From: Anodontia alba
Lineage: Eukaryota; Mollusca; Bivalvia; Lucinida; Lucinidae
Assembly: GCA_964016985.1 (NCBI GenBank)
Contig: OZ024827.1
Location: forward strand, 18,743,489-18,807,488
Direction: 5' to 3'
DNA: 64,000 nt
The notes beneath the pieces were generated by a model. It saw only the letters and a list, made by a program, of their open reading frames with translations, ran no database searches and had not been told where the DNA came from. Below are positions 1 to 11,984 of this stretch, one piece after another; position 1 is the stretch's first letter, and each line of letters starts with the position of its first letter. Position numbers and translations under genes: made by a program.

Positions 1-620
1 CATCCTCTATTTCAAAATTCCCTTATACATTCCCTTACCTACATTAATTACCAGCACGTACGCGCGCGCGCACGCACGCAAGCACATACACACGTTCGTT
101 CGCACGTACTCCCACACATACACACTTGTGCATTCTCTCAGGCTGCGACTCGTTTTTCACGATCATAACAGGTACATAGACAGTTTTATTCATAGGAGAT
201 GGGTAGAGGGCGGAACATGTGTTTCAAATGGCCAAAAATGCAAAGTAGGCTGAACAATCACTCTTTATTGACATGCTCCTATATCCTATCGGTCCACACT
301 AAACAAATTTAAATATGGTTTTTAACAAGATTGCATGTGCGCTCAACGAAGACTCAGGGCATCATGTGCGTATCTGCATTCTGAGGTGAGTCTATGGTTG
401 GCGCACATACAATCTTAAAGGACATGCTGTGCCTCGGCTCATATGGGTTTGTCTATTTCACGACCCGTATTTGTACGAGACTGTATTATCTTTCTATAGT
501 TCTTTCAACTAAGTTTCCACCTTTTTGGGAAAGTGTTGTCAACTCTATTTGCCATCTGTTCTTTATGTGGCCGCCGTATAAATGAATTTGTCTGTCTTTC
601 CTTTTGATATCGAGAACTTG
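1..620. other. Non-coding start of window, low-complexity CG/CA tract
   Basis: No protein-like reading frame is visible. Positions 54-128 are a mixed CG/CA/CACG low-complexity run. Positions 318-390 (gattgcatgtgcgctcaacg) resemble the interior of the repeat called MITE-D here (29193-29395), so part of this stretch is probably an old copy of it. Confidence 0.4.
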
Positions 621-659
621 ATGTGGATCTAATTGAATCAGTTCCGAAGTGCATTTACT

Positions 660-2250
660 TACTTCCTTGTTTTGCACCACTAAAAGATAATGGCCGCCAG
701 TTTTATATTTCGAAAGATAAAGCAGACATTCTCAACAGACTGCTCAAGTCCATTTTCAAGCCAAAAGATCCAGATTCTATCTCGCACCTAGATTGTGACC
801 TTTCCAGACATGAAAGACATCACTGTCAGCAGGGAAGTTGAAAGAAGATGAGCTGAAGATCAACCCTCAGAAAGCTTCACGCCCTGACATGATCCCAGCC
901 CGGTTTCTGACGGAGTGCTACGAAAACCTCTCTCCAATATTTGCAATAATCTTCACTCAGTCACTGCAAACAGGAACCCTGCCAGCTAATAGAAAGGAAC
1001 CCAGCGTTTTTGCCATCTTCAAGAAATGGAAGCGTTATAATCCAGCTAACTGTCGCCCTGTATCACTAGATTGTGCTTGCTGCGAGATGTTGGAACGTAT
1101 CATTGTAAGCAACGTACTGAAGCATGTCGATGGCTATGAAATTCTCTCTGACTGCCAGCATAATTCTGAGCTAGAATGAGTTGTGAGACCCAGCTTGTTA
1201 CTCTACTCTATGACCTGGCCTACTCACTGGATAGTATGGAGGAATCCAAATAGAAATGGTGGTCCTAGACTTTTCTATAACCTTTGATCACGTCGATTTT
1301 GAAACTTTGCCACTACGGTATCAGAAACAATACTCATCAATGGATATCATCTTTTTGCTTGGCCATTCACAACTCGTGTTAGTGGAAGGTTGCTCGTCTG
1401 ACAACGAACCAGCGGTCAGTGGGGTTCCACAAGGCTCGGCTCTGGGACTCATGCTCTTGCTGCTGTTCATAAACGTCGGACTCGGCTCTTTGCTGATGAT
1501 TGAATTGTTTATCGGCTAATAAAACCCCAAGAAACTGAGCAATTCTTCAACAGGACTTACATACCCTTGCCAAATAGAAAACTATGAGGGGCATAGCGTC
1601 TCACCCGCAAAAGTGGAGCGTCTTAAGTGTCACCAGATCTCGATCTCCCATCATCATACAGACTGCAATGTCAGACTCTAGAACAGCCAGACTCCACTAA
1701 ATATCTTGAAGTCGATCTACAGTCGTCACTGGCCGATACTGACAGGATCTTCTAAAATGCCAACAGTATGTTCGTGTTTTTAATGGACCTCGGGTCCTGC
1801 AGCGATAAGATCAAAGCCAGTGCCTACTTAAGCAGGGCAGGAGAAACCTTAAATACTGCTCGTCAGTCTAGAATTCACACCACAAGGAACAGATACGGAA
1901 GTTGGAGATGATACAGCGAAGCGATGCACGTTATATTACTTACTGATTTAGAAATCGCAGTAGTGTATGATCAATGCTTGAGTACCTCCAAAGGAAATCT
2001 CTAGTCTAGAAAATCCAAGATATTGCTAACCATTTTTGATAAAGCGGTCAACAACATTATAGACATTCCAGCAACCGAGTACTTGCCCCGTCGACAAATA
2101 AGGACCAGATCTGCACACATGAAGAAATTCAGACAGTTCTCTCCATCTACAGATACATTTAAATTTAGTTTTTTCCCTCGGACTGTCCTACTGTGGAATT
2201 TTTTCCAGATCCTGTTGCTGAGGATCCTTCCGTGGTACATTTATCTTTCA
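660..2250 (+). pseudogene. Decayed jockey/CR1-type LINE reverse transcriptase
   Basis: Reverse transcriptase of a non-LTR retrotransposon, broken by several frameshifts and stops. Conserved pieces appear in order across the three plus frames: a linker with KASRPDMIPARFL (about 880-910), the fingers motif CRPVSLDCACCEMLE (1050-1095), VVLDFSITFDHVDFE (1260-1305, where the catalytic FxxAFD-type block has become FSITFD), and SGVPQGSALG (1418-1447), the hallmark of jockey/CR1 enzymes. A C-terminal segment follows (2023-2200), including TRSAHMKKFRQ and FFPRTVLLWN. The YADD/FADD catalytic box is not intact. No endonuclease or ORF1 is visible, so this is a 5'-truncated dead copy. Clade placement comes from motif style only. 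Confidence 0.8.
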
Positions 2251-2397
2251 ATGAGGTGTATCCACCCTGTCATTCTAAGTAAAGTTAGGTAGGGGCACCA
2301 GTTTTTTAGTAATTTGCCAAGGTGGGAGCTATGTTTACGTGGACGTAAGGGCCCTGGTACCTGCAAAGAAGGTAAATTGGTCTTATTTGGTGAGCTA

Positions 2398-2460
2398 AAT
2401 AAACGCCAAAAAGATAGCCTTTGGAAGCAAAGAATACACCACAGATCAAAAAATGGGAGT
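2398..2460. repeat. Dispersed fragment shared with 18080-18155 and about 5565-5615
   Basis: The stretch around aaagatagcctttggaagca, followed by an ACACACCACAGATCAAAAA-type run, recurs nearly unchanged at 18080-18155 and more weakly at 5565-5615. It is an unclassified interspersed repeat. Confidence 0.45.
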
Positions 2461-2869
2461 CTCAGTTTTATTGAGACTCTTCATAAGCAGTAATGAAGTT
2501 TGCAATACTGCTTACGCCCTCTAGCGTATACATGAGCAGAACTCCATTTTCAGATGTACCAGAAAGGCTTCTTAAGGAAACTTTCTTCTTTCTATTCTTT
2601 TCATATAGTGTTAGAACAGAACCCAAGAAACGACTAGAAAAGGGAATAATATAAAAAAAAATTACCATTCGAACAGATTTCAGACTGAAAACAAGTAAAG
2701 TTTAAAACTCATCGGTCTGCCGTTTTTGGACAGTTTTTACCATGTTTTTTATGCCTGAGATGAGGGTAGGACGGAGAGTCTAGTCTCGGAGCATGTCAAA
2801 GACATGTGTTTTGCAGTAACTTTTGGGAAATGGTTTACAGTCTTCGCGTTGTGTATTGTTTATTTTCAG

Positions 2870-2901
2870 TGAGCCCAACTATACTAAATCTCTGGATAAA
2901 G
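2870..2901 (+). CDS. Candidate 32-nt micro-exon of the SRCR gene
   Basis: A good acceptor (tgtttattttcag) is followed 32 nt later by a donor (AAAG|gtagga). Read from a phase-2 intron it gives EPNYTKSLDKG and ends in phase 1, the phase used at every module border of the downstream gene. It could be a short linker exon upstream of the EGF-like exon. The call rests only on splice-site appearance and phase. It lies 12 kb from the next recognised exon, with retroelements between, so it may be chance. Confidence 0.15.
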
Positions 2902-2997
2902 GTAGGAACAATCGAACTACCACAAGTAAAATGATATATACTGAAGGGAAAAAGAAACGCAGGGTAAATTTTATTCCTAAATTTCATTCAAGTTTGA

Positions 2998-3289
2998 TTG
3001 ATTGATTGTGTTGGGGTTTAACGACACGTCAACCCTTGAGGGTCATTTTGTGTCGTCTCCCAGAGAAAGGGAGAAAAGAGATAGAAGAGAGAGTAGAGGA
3101 GATGAAAGAGAGGGACAGGGAAGAAAGAGGAACAGGAATGAAAGTGAAGAAACAGAAGAAATAAAAACATTCCCCCTCTACCCTTACCCACTACAAGGAT
3201 AGCAGGCCTTGCCCAACTGTAAGCCAATATCAGTTGGACGCCCCGGTGATGTAAGATACACAGCACCTTCGCACCACCCGACCACCCCC
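2998..3289 (-). mobile_element. SINE-1 copy, minus orientation, 14-bp TSD
   Basis: A roughly 290-bp retroposed element. Its 3' tail faces left (repeated TTGATTGATTG, then tgttggggtttaacgacacg), and its head at 3289 contains a GGTGGTGCGAAGGTGCTG-type start. It is flanked by the exact 14-bp direct repeat tcattcaagtttga at 2984-2997 and 3290-3303. A second copy in the opposite orientation is at 49951-50234. The tail resembles mollusc V-SINE-like tails; the head is not clearly tRNA-like. Confidence 0.8.
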
Positions 3290-3455
3290 TCATTCAAGTT
3301 TGAAAAAGTTTGTTAAATATTTTACTATGATTACAAAACGGTACATTTATGGAACAAAAGTTCCAAATTTCATTGATTTGTGATTAACAAGTCTCGAGTT
3401 ATTGAAATTCATTGGTAGCTACCCCCAAATCTTTAAATCAAAATCAAACTGAAAA

Positions 3456-4446
3456 TCAATATCGGGTGTGCCCCCCTCTTGCTGCCGTTGCTGCCCTAAT
3501 TCTCCTTTGGATAGAGTTAGCCAAAGCATTGACAGTTCGCATCGGGATGTTATTCCATTCATTGATCAACGCATTCCTTAGTTGTGCGAGAGTTGCGGGG
3601 GGGGGGGGGTGTGGTTCGGCGCTTCCTAACCCTTCTGTCCAGCTCATCCCACATGTGCTCTATTGGGGTCAAATCTGGGCTGTACGGTGGCCATGCTAGT
3701 GGTGCGATGTTATTGTTTGCCAGGAAATCCTGACAAACTCGGGCAACATGTGGCCGGGCATTGTCCTGCTGCAGAATCAGATTACGTTGTTGCACAAGCG
3801 GGACTGTAACAGGACGCAAGATCTCATCCCTATACCTTTCTGCGGTCATATTGCCCGCAACAATAATCAACTGTGATTTTATCCCGTGAGCAATGCCTCC
3901 CCAGACCATAACGGAGCCACCTCCAAACCGATCCCGTTCGACAACACAAGTGTCGGCAAAGCGTTCTCCGTGACGTCGGTACACACGACGTCGACCATCT
4001 GCGCGATAGAGAGTGAACCTAGACTCGTCCGTAAAAAGAACTCGTCTCCACTGCCTCATCGGAAATAGCCTGGGCGCATTCGCCGTCAACCACGCCAACG
4101 TATGGACGACGAGCTCGAAGACCGAACTCACGCAATCGACTTCCAACAGTCTTCGGAGAAATTTGTCGATTATGCGTACCTACTGTATTAAGGGCAGTTT
4201 CGGTAGCAGTGAGATGACGATTCCGCAAATGTGCCAGACGGATTGTCCTGTCGCGACGTCGCGTCGTCACGCGTGGACGCCCAGACCGCGGTCGGTCTGC
4301 TAAATGCCCTGTCTCCTTTAAACGTCTAACAAGACGTTCAATGTTGAAACGTTAACCCCAAAATGATTGGCAACTTGCTGTTGCCTCTGACCCTGCATCA
4401 GCAACGCAATTGCCCTACCTCTCTGAACATCAGTCAATCGTACCAT
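3456..4446 (-). pseudogene. Tc1-family transposase (DD34E), frameshifted
   Basis: Read on the minus strand from the ATG at 4444-4446, the N-terminal helix-turn-helix segment (MVRLTDVQRGRAIALLMQG, then QQVANHFGV) is followed by a GRPR linker (near 4280). Next comes LREFGLRARRPYVG, then the catalytic core with LFTDESRF (first D), LQQDNARPHVA (second D) and SPDLTPIEHMWDEL (E). There are 34 residues between the second D and the E, which is DD34E, the Tc1 signature. The C-terminus ends ARGGHTRY with a stop at 3456-3458. The total length of about 330 codons is near full for Tc1. At least three frame breaks exist: near 4325-4345, near 4085, and at a run of about 12 G at 3597-3610. Flanking terminal inverted repeats could not be located by eye. 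Confidence 0.92.
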
Positions 4447-4649
4447 GATTGAAAAAAAGTTCAAAGTAGCGTAAAAATGAAAAGAAAAATCGGTAAAAGA
4501 ATCGAAGAGCGTTGTGTATCGTTGAATTGTACCAAATGGTGTGAGGAAATCTTGTGCTGAAGGTTTAAATATGCTTGTTTTGCACGACATTTTGGCTTTC
4601 CGTATTGTCCGTGCAATGCACTGTGTAGTGAACGGTTAAATGATTTCAC

Positions 4650-7137
4650 ACACTGGGTAGATAGCACATCGAACAAAGACTCGTATACCCGTGGTTCTCA
4701 TTCACAGGACAATCTGTAAAAGTGTATGGCTATAGTAAACACCGTAAAAAATGGTTAAAACAAGAAAAAAAAATATACCCTGCGTTTCTTTTTCCTTTCA
4801 GTATAGTATATTGTTACAGTTAGAATTGATTTTATGTTTAGAAATACTGAGAAATAATTGCACTACTTATACATAGAACATCGGGTTTTTTGCTAATCAT
4901 ATGCTGTTTATGCCCACCTTTTACAATATGATCTGTCGGCACACCTCTCTGCTGAGTTATATGTTCTACGGATAGATGTAATATTATATACAAGTATCCC
5001 ATCCCATATAAATTTGAATATGTGCCTATTATACATTCAGTTGATCTCCACTACGATTCACCTCTGATTCCGTTAGCGATCATTTTCCATATCCCGAAAC
5101 ATTTTTCTATTTATTTTACCTCTGCTCATCGTTTATCTCTCTTCTCCTACCAGCGGCAGGATAAATCATGCTTTAGGTCCGAATTCCCCTGTTAAGGTGA
5201 CTGAATACACCGACACCTAAAACATACGCATCCATAGATTTTGATGGAACTAGCAGACAACGCATTTTAGACAAAACACTCTAGATATATTAAAAGAAAA
5301 CTTGGAGTCCATGGAGTTTTTCTTCTTTTCTGAACTGAGACTATCCACATGTCTAAATACGTATCAACACGAATCAAACAACCTCTGTAGGTTCTGACAG
5401 CCTAAGCTACTACAAAAAGATATATAAAAATTTTAGTAAAATATGCCAAACTTACACAGTCATGTTTTCATCATGTGATACCAAGTCAGTTGCATAAATT
5501 TATTTTCATTCACGATAGTCTTTGTAGACAGCAAAAACACTCTTGATAGGAAATCTTTCCTTAGAATAAAAAGTAAAATAAGGATTGTCTTTGGAAACAA
5601 AGAACACACAAAGTCACGAAACCACTCAAACTCTACCAGCTTGCAGAAATTTCTTTTTCCCATTTATCTGTTGCCCAAATTGATAAGGGTTCAAGGATTT
5701 GTGTTTACATTATATACATTAATATACGTATACGATACATTAAAATAATGTCCTTTTAGCTACCAAAGGTAGTCATGTTGAGCATTTTTCTCATTTTAAA
5801 CATTTTCTCAAGCTCAGAGTTTAAAAGAATCACAGAAAGCATGCACGTAAACCATACATTATATAAAGTGACTTTGGTTTGTTTCTGTCCAAATATCCAT
5901 ATTATATTAGGAAAGTTAAATCAAACACCCCACCGATTTCTTTAAGTAAAAGTGTGAGTAGACGGGTTTTCAAATAACATTATTAACCAGCGATCAGACT
6001 TCCATCGGATTTTGCCTAGCTACCTCAAAGAGAAGACTAAGGTGTGATATAGTGATAGTGACATTGATTATTAGTTCAAAGTGAAGTTTTAGGTCACAAC
6101 CAGCCTTGAACTGCACATTTTAATAAAACAAACGGCCAAAAGTCCTTTTCATAGTAATAGCTCACCATGAAAAAATGTTCACATTAATGAAAGTCTTATT
6201 TCGTAGCAATATTCTAAAGGAAATTGACTTACCAAATCCACCTAGTATTTTAGTTTCTTGTCAGTTACAAATTAACAAATGTCAGTATCTCGGAGGCCAG
6301 TAGGCAATTCCTGATTAAATATAGTTATGTTTTTCCGTCTATTTTGAAAGCCAATACTTGTATAAAAGGGTTTGATATAGTAATTGAAAAAAGTATGCTC
6401 CATTAATTTATCTACAAATATAGTAGTCATACTCTATCACTTTTTTTCAACACTGTGAAGCCACTGAAATAAAACAATGATGATGAACGCAGATCAATAC
6501 ATTTACTGCGAAAGACCTATTTCATTTAGCATCATACAATGATCAGTTGTTGTGTCGATACAACCATTAAGCTCAAGTGATTAAATATTACGGGTCTCCT
6601 AATTTTGATATATTACATTTAAATGTATTGTTGTGATGACAATAATGTTGTAAAAGCCTTCTGAAAATTTCTGTTTGTTTAAAAGTAATGTGCATTCAAA
6701 GTCGTAATAACTTGAGTTACTATTTATACTTTAGTGAAAGCACTATTCCACAATGCACTATTCTATGATATCACTGGTTTCTTCATGATTTTACTTTAAA
6801 AATTTAAATTTCAGTTTTATCCCCATAATGTCATTCCAGACTGGAAAATAAGAAATAATCCGTTTAGACATTTCAAGTTAGCATTTTATCCTTAAGCTGA
6901 TTTAATTAAATTTGAAAAAACAAATTTTAAAAACCATTTCAATTGCAAGATACAGATCAGTATGTCGGACTAAAATTTACCAAGAGCAAATAAATGGTTG
7001 AAACTTTCCTTCTGAATGATTGTCATTTAAAAGTTCAATAAAATGACTTTATTGTGTCGAATGAGAATTGATTTTAAAATTTTATTTAAGTTTAATTTTT
7101 CAGACAACTGCATTTAAAAATGATTTCATTATAAATA
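4650..7137. other. AT-rich non-coding stretch
   Basis: About 2.5 kb of AT-rich sequence with no recognisable coding frame, RNA gene or long repeat. The only echo of other parts of the window is a weak match near 5565-5615 to the fragment at 2398-2460. Confidence 0.5.
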
Positions 7138-7410
7138 TATATATATATACTGCAACCGTACATGTAAATATGCAGAAAATCTATTTAGCTGTGTATACGT
7201 ACATTTCCTGAATTCAAAAAACAAAAACAAAACAAAAACAAAAAAAAAACGATGCATTATTTGTAAGAACCACTGATGTCATTGCTTCCTCATGAATATT
7301 GATGAGATGCAGCAACAACATGAAAATCTCAGTAACTGTAAAAGTATTTGGAAAATATTTCGATGGGGTTTCCACCACTGGACTTGCCACACGAATATCT
7401 TTCCTTTTAA

Positions 7411-7884
<474 letters not shown>

Positions 7885-7964
<80 letters not shown>

Positions 7965-7975
7965 TATATATATAA
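7885..7975. repeat. (TA)n microsatellite
   Basis: TA units, with one TGAA interruption near 7961, flank SINE-3 on its tRNA-like side. They are the continuation of the microsatellite at 7457-7540. Confidence 0.95.
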
Positions 7976-8735
7976 AGTGAAAACAGGAGATGCGTCCGTT
8001 TAAAGAGAAATATAATGTGTTCTTCACATAGGTTGAGCAGTAATTTATGATCTCCCATGCTACTCTTCTACTATGAACAGTTCGGTGACTTAACAGATAA
8101 AGACCATTGCTAGTTATTCATTGATAGGCAGACAGTGTGATGTGAATGGCTTAAACATGACAGACACCTGTTTGTATTGATCAAACAATAATCTTTTTTT
8201 CACTTTCAGTACGGTTAACTGTCACATTATCGGACTAAAAAAGCATCGCTTGGTCAGTTCCTGTCTTGCAAGGTGTATGACGATTACAACGTGATATTTA
8301 CGACAACTCAATGTCGTAAAAAAATCTTTATCCGCTTTCGTTGGGTTGTGTGAATATGAATCAGATATTATCTTTAAATTAAAAAAGAATCAGAAAAAAA
8401 TCGAGAAATTTTTCAACCCTTACAAAATTATAAATGAGTGCATTCGGTTAACGATTCAGTATTAAAACCTCACTGGTAATCTTTACCGTTTTCTCGACAA
8501 ATCAGTTAGTCGATTTATTGAGTAGTGAGGATCCTGTATAATTTATCTCAATCAATATTTCTACATCTTACTTATTGCACATTATCATACTCCTTTTTAT
8601 ACTTTAATTGTCCTGCTATTTTCCTTTATTCTCTTTAATTTTATCTTTCCTGTGTTGCCGTCCGGAGTAAATCCGTTGTGTATCGATGTAGATGTACATG
8701 GGGATCTAGACAGATTTTGATAGGATAGCTTTTTG
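7976..8735. other. Non-coding stretch
   Basis: No coding frame, repeat or RNA gene was recognised between the TA repeat and the reverse-transcriptase relic. Confidence 0.4.
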
Positions 8736-8739
8736 TCAC

Positions 8740-10360
8740 ATGAAACTATCAGACAATCGGGTAAAAGACAAACCTCCAGTACAGGTTATATGTTACTTTC
8801 TCAAGGCCGTCTTGTGGCATTTGCAATGGACAGTGAAAGATCTGATCGGCCAGCGCAAAAGCATACACATTCCGATCAGGGTCGTCACTATACCGGTTCC
8901 GTCATATTTTGAACAACCAAAAATATATACTCGCCACTTCCATCTTCTTTCATTGAGTCACCCAGACAAATTCATAACCATGTCTGCTATTGTAAGTATT
9001 CATTTTCCCCTTGTTGCTGCTGAGTTAGCTGAAATCCATGAGAAGTTTGTCGTTGTTCCATCCGACAAGGCATCTAACAACATTGTGTTTGTTTGCAAAA
9101 CACACTATATAAACTGCTTAATGGAAGAGCTTGGTATGAGTACCATGACCGGAAACCCTACATATAATCTCACTGCTATGTCCAAGGAAGGCATTCTACA
9201 AAACCACCATTCGGTGATGCTGACATTTTGAATTTCCCTCCCAGAGGAAGATATTGACCTTCCCAAACTGTACTGGATTCCTAAACTTCACAAGAATCCG
9301 TACAAGCAGAGATATATTGCGGGTTCAGCTAAGTGCTCAACCAAGCCTCTTTCTCAGATTCTAACACGAATCCTAATCGCTGTTAAAGAAGGCCTTCAGA
9401 AATATTGTGACACTGCATATGCCAGCAATGGTGTTAATCAAATGTGGCTCCTGAAAAACACAAAAGAGCTTTTAGAAAACCTAAAGGCACAATCTCTTCA
9501 TTCCGTCTTTCGATTTCTCTACTCTTTACACTACTATTCCTCATGATAAATTGAAATCTAAATTAAAGGAAATTATCAACCAGTGTTTCTTCCACAAGAA
9601 TGGTAACCGTCGATTTCAGTATGTTGTCATTGGCTACAAGAACACATACTGCGTTCGGGATCACTCTGATGCGCCACAAAAATACTCAGATGCAGATGTC
9701 ATAAAGATGCTGGAATATCTAATCGACAATATTTTTCTGGAGTTCGGCGGACGGATATTTCAGCAAACAAATCGGCATACCGATGGGTACTAACTGTGCA
9801 CCGTTACTTGCCGACTTGTTTTTATACTCGTATGAGGCGGAATTTTGTACAAAGTCTCCTCCAAGCAGGCAAGAAACACCTCGCACAACAATTCAATATC
9901 ACCTACAGATATATAGATGACATATTGTCTCTGATAAACACAAAATTTGCAGATTATTTAGAATTCATCTATCCACGTGAACTTGTAATAAAGGAAACAA
10001 CGGAGACTGCGGCCTCCTCCGCATACTTGAAGTGTTATCTCTACATTGACAATGGGATGACTTCAATTTTCCCACTGTTAACTTTCCATTCCTGAGATGT
10101 ATTGTCCCTTCTGCACCAACATACGGCGTTTACGTTTCACAGTTAATCCGTTATGCCAGAGCCTGTTCAATTTATCAGGACTTCATGGAGCGTGGGAAAG
10201 TGCTCACTACAAAGTTGTTGATCCAGAGGTATCAAAAAACCAAATTAGTAGCAACACTTAAGAAGTTCTGTGGGAGACATTGTGATCTGGTCAATCCCTA
10301 CAATGTGGCAGTTTCCAGAATGGTATCTGATGTTTTTTTGCCAGTGACGCGCCATAAGTA
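8740..10360 (+). pseudogene. Penelope-like (or related) reverse transcriptase, broken
   Basis: The order of blocks matches a family of animal retroelement proteins: KFVVVPSDKASNNIVFV (about 9045-9095), YWIPKLHKNPYKQRYIAGS (about 9270-9327), GLQKYCDTAYAS (9391-9430), PMGTNCAPL with ADLFLYSYE across a frame break near 9783-9835, then the catalytic YRYIDDILSL (about 9906-9935), and VYVSQLIRYARAC (10131-10170). The PKLHK block upstream of the palm, together with the MGT motif, is the style of Penelope-like elements; a GIY-YIG endonuclease was not found. Frameshifts and stops occur near 9232, 9530, 9793 and 10077. A second, shorter copy in inverse orientation is at 38304-38990. Confidence 0.7.
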
Positions 10361-11028
10361 GACTTCCCAAATCCCGGACATACGCTTCTACCGATATTTC
10401 CTTCGTTCAGGCCTATGGGCGTTGTGGGCGAAGCTTGCTTACTAAGTAATGCTTACTATCCGCGGACGCCTGATTACACCCTTTATTCTGGGTTCCATGT
10501 CTGTTGGTCTGAACATTCCGATTCGTCATTCGTTTATGGATTTATGAGTTTGGATTACGGCTTAGGTACCATGACCGCAACTACTTGACCATTGTTCTTT
10601 TGAAAAAAAAATCATCGGCTGACCTCATCCAAGTTGCAGATCTGGACTCTTTAAATCAGGAGTCAGTCCGATCAATCACATTCTTCCATAAGGAAGTAGA
10701 CTGTTTTGTCTGATTTCAAACTCTTTTTATTAACACTAACTATTGTCATCTCTATATCACATCTCTTTCAAGCCCCTTTATCTGCGCTTCTTTATTTCTC
10801 TCTCCTCTTACTAGCACACCATGCGCACACATATCTCAGTAACAGTTGTGAGAGGGTTGGATACATACATACATACATACATACATACGCGGAATATGGC
10901 GGTTGTGTTTTTCTTCTCTCCGCTTGTAAAAGGCTAATATATAGGATATTTACATGGATCTATTTACAAATGTTTCCAAGATAATGAAAGACGGTGCATT
11001 TGTAACATTCGTGTAGCTACACTTTCTG
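10361..11028. other. Retroelement 3' remnant and ATAC microsatellite
   Basis: The sequence after the last reverse-transcriptase homology carries no clear frame. A short (ATAC)n array lies at 10860-10888, just before the LINE ORF1. Confidence 0.4.
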
Positions 11029-11940
11029 ATGGGCAAAAGAAATAGAAGTAAATCTTCCCCTAATGTAAATGATACAAGTGTGAAAAGACCAGCAATGGCG
11101 TCTAATACATTCAATACAGGTGGGGGACCGGGACTTTCCCCGTCAGGTCAGCAGGGACAATTTTGTATGCCTCCCACTTATAAATATGTGCCTCAGTATA
11201 CTAACTTGTCACCAGGGCCAATGCCAATGAATCAAACTCCGATGCAAAATCAACAAACCGTTGATTTTATGACACAATTATTGCAACGGCTAGATTTAAT
11301 GGATCAAAAATTGGTGAAATTAGAGGTCCTTCAATCGTCGGTGAGTACAGTAACGACACGAGTGAACAGTGAGGATCAAAAGGTCTCTTCGCTGGAGGCA
11401 AAATTGCTGGACATAGAGAAGAGTCGTGAGTTGGATTCGAAGTCGTTAGAGCAAATACACAAAGACAAAATGAAATGGACAAAGTTTTAACATCGATTAA
11501 GACAGCTCAAACGGAACGGTAAGATTGAATCGAACCTGCTAGAACTGAATTGTCTTGAGCTGAAAAATAACTTGCCTTTTTAGTATCCCGGAGGAAGCTG
11601 ACGAGAATAATAGGGATAATGAGTGTTGTGATCGAAAAGTGTTCGGTATCATGGCAGATAATATGGGCCTTGAAGATGCGCATGCGCGCATATCTATTAA
11701 AAAGAAAACGAGGCTCGGGCGATTCAATGAGGCCAAAACTCGACCGATTTTAGTGGAAATTGATGTTTGAAGATCGGGAAAAGGTACGGAAAGCAACACC
11801 CCAGCTGAGGGAAACCGATTTCGGGGTGTCGCAACAGTTTCCTAGAGAAGTGGTTTTGAAGCGCAGAAAACTATTGCCTGTCATGAAAGCCGCCAGGCAA
11901 CAGAAAAAGAAAGCATTTATGTGATATAATAAGCTTTAAA
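11029..11940 (+). pseudogene. LINE ORF1 protein remnant (L1-type RNA-binding)
   Basis: The first 153 codons are open (start MGKRNRSKSSPNVND). They are rich in G, P, Q and M, then form a heptad-like stretch (residues about 85-150, LLQRLDLMDQKLVKLEVL) fitting the coiled coil of L1-type ORF1 proteins. Downstream, in other frames, 11570-11930 reads as the RNA-binding and C-terminal domains (FGIPEEADENN, NMGLEDAHARIS, TDFGVSQQFPREVVLKRR, then KAARQQKKKAFM). Frameshifts near 11489 and 11768 break it. It lies directly ahead of the endonuclease-reverse transcriptase ORF2, the normal LINE layout. Confidence 0.72.
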
Positions 11941-11984
11941 TAGACGGTGAACTGTACACTGGTCCGGAGGCCTAGGACATTAAC

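Noticed and set aside
3456..4446. Tc1 transposase as the engine of MITE-A
   Set aside because: Tc1 makes a TA duplication; MITE-A shows none, and no shared terminal repeat was found around the transposase relic.
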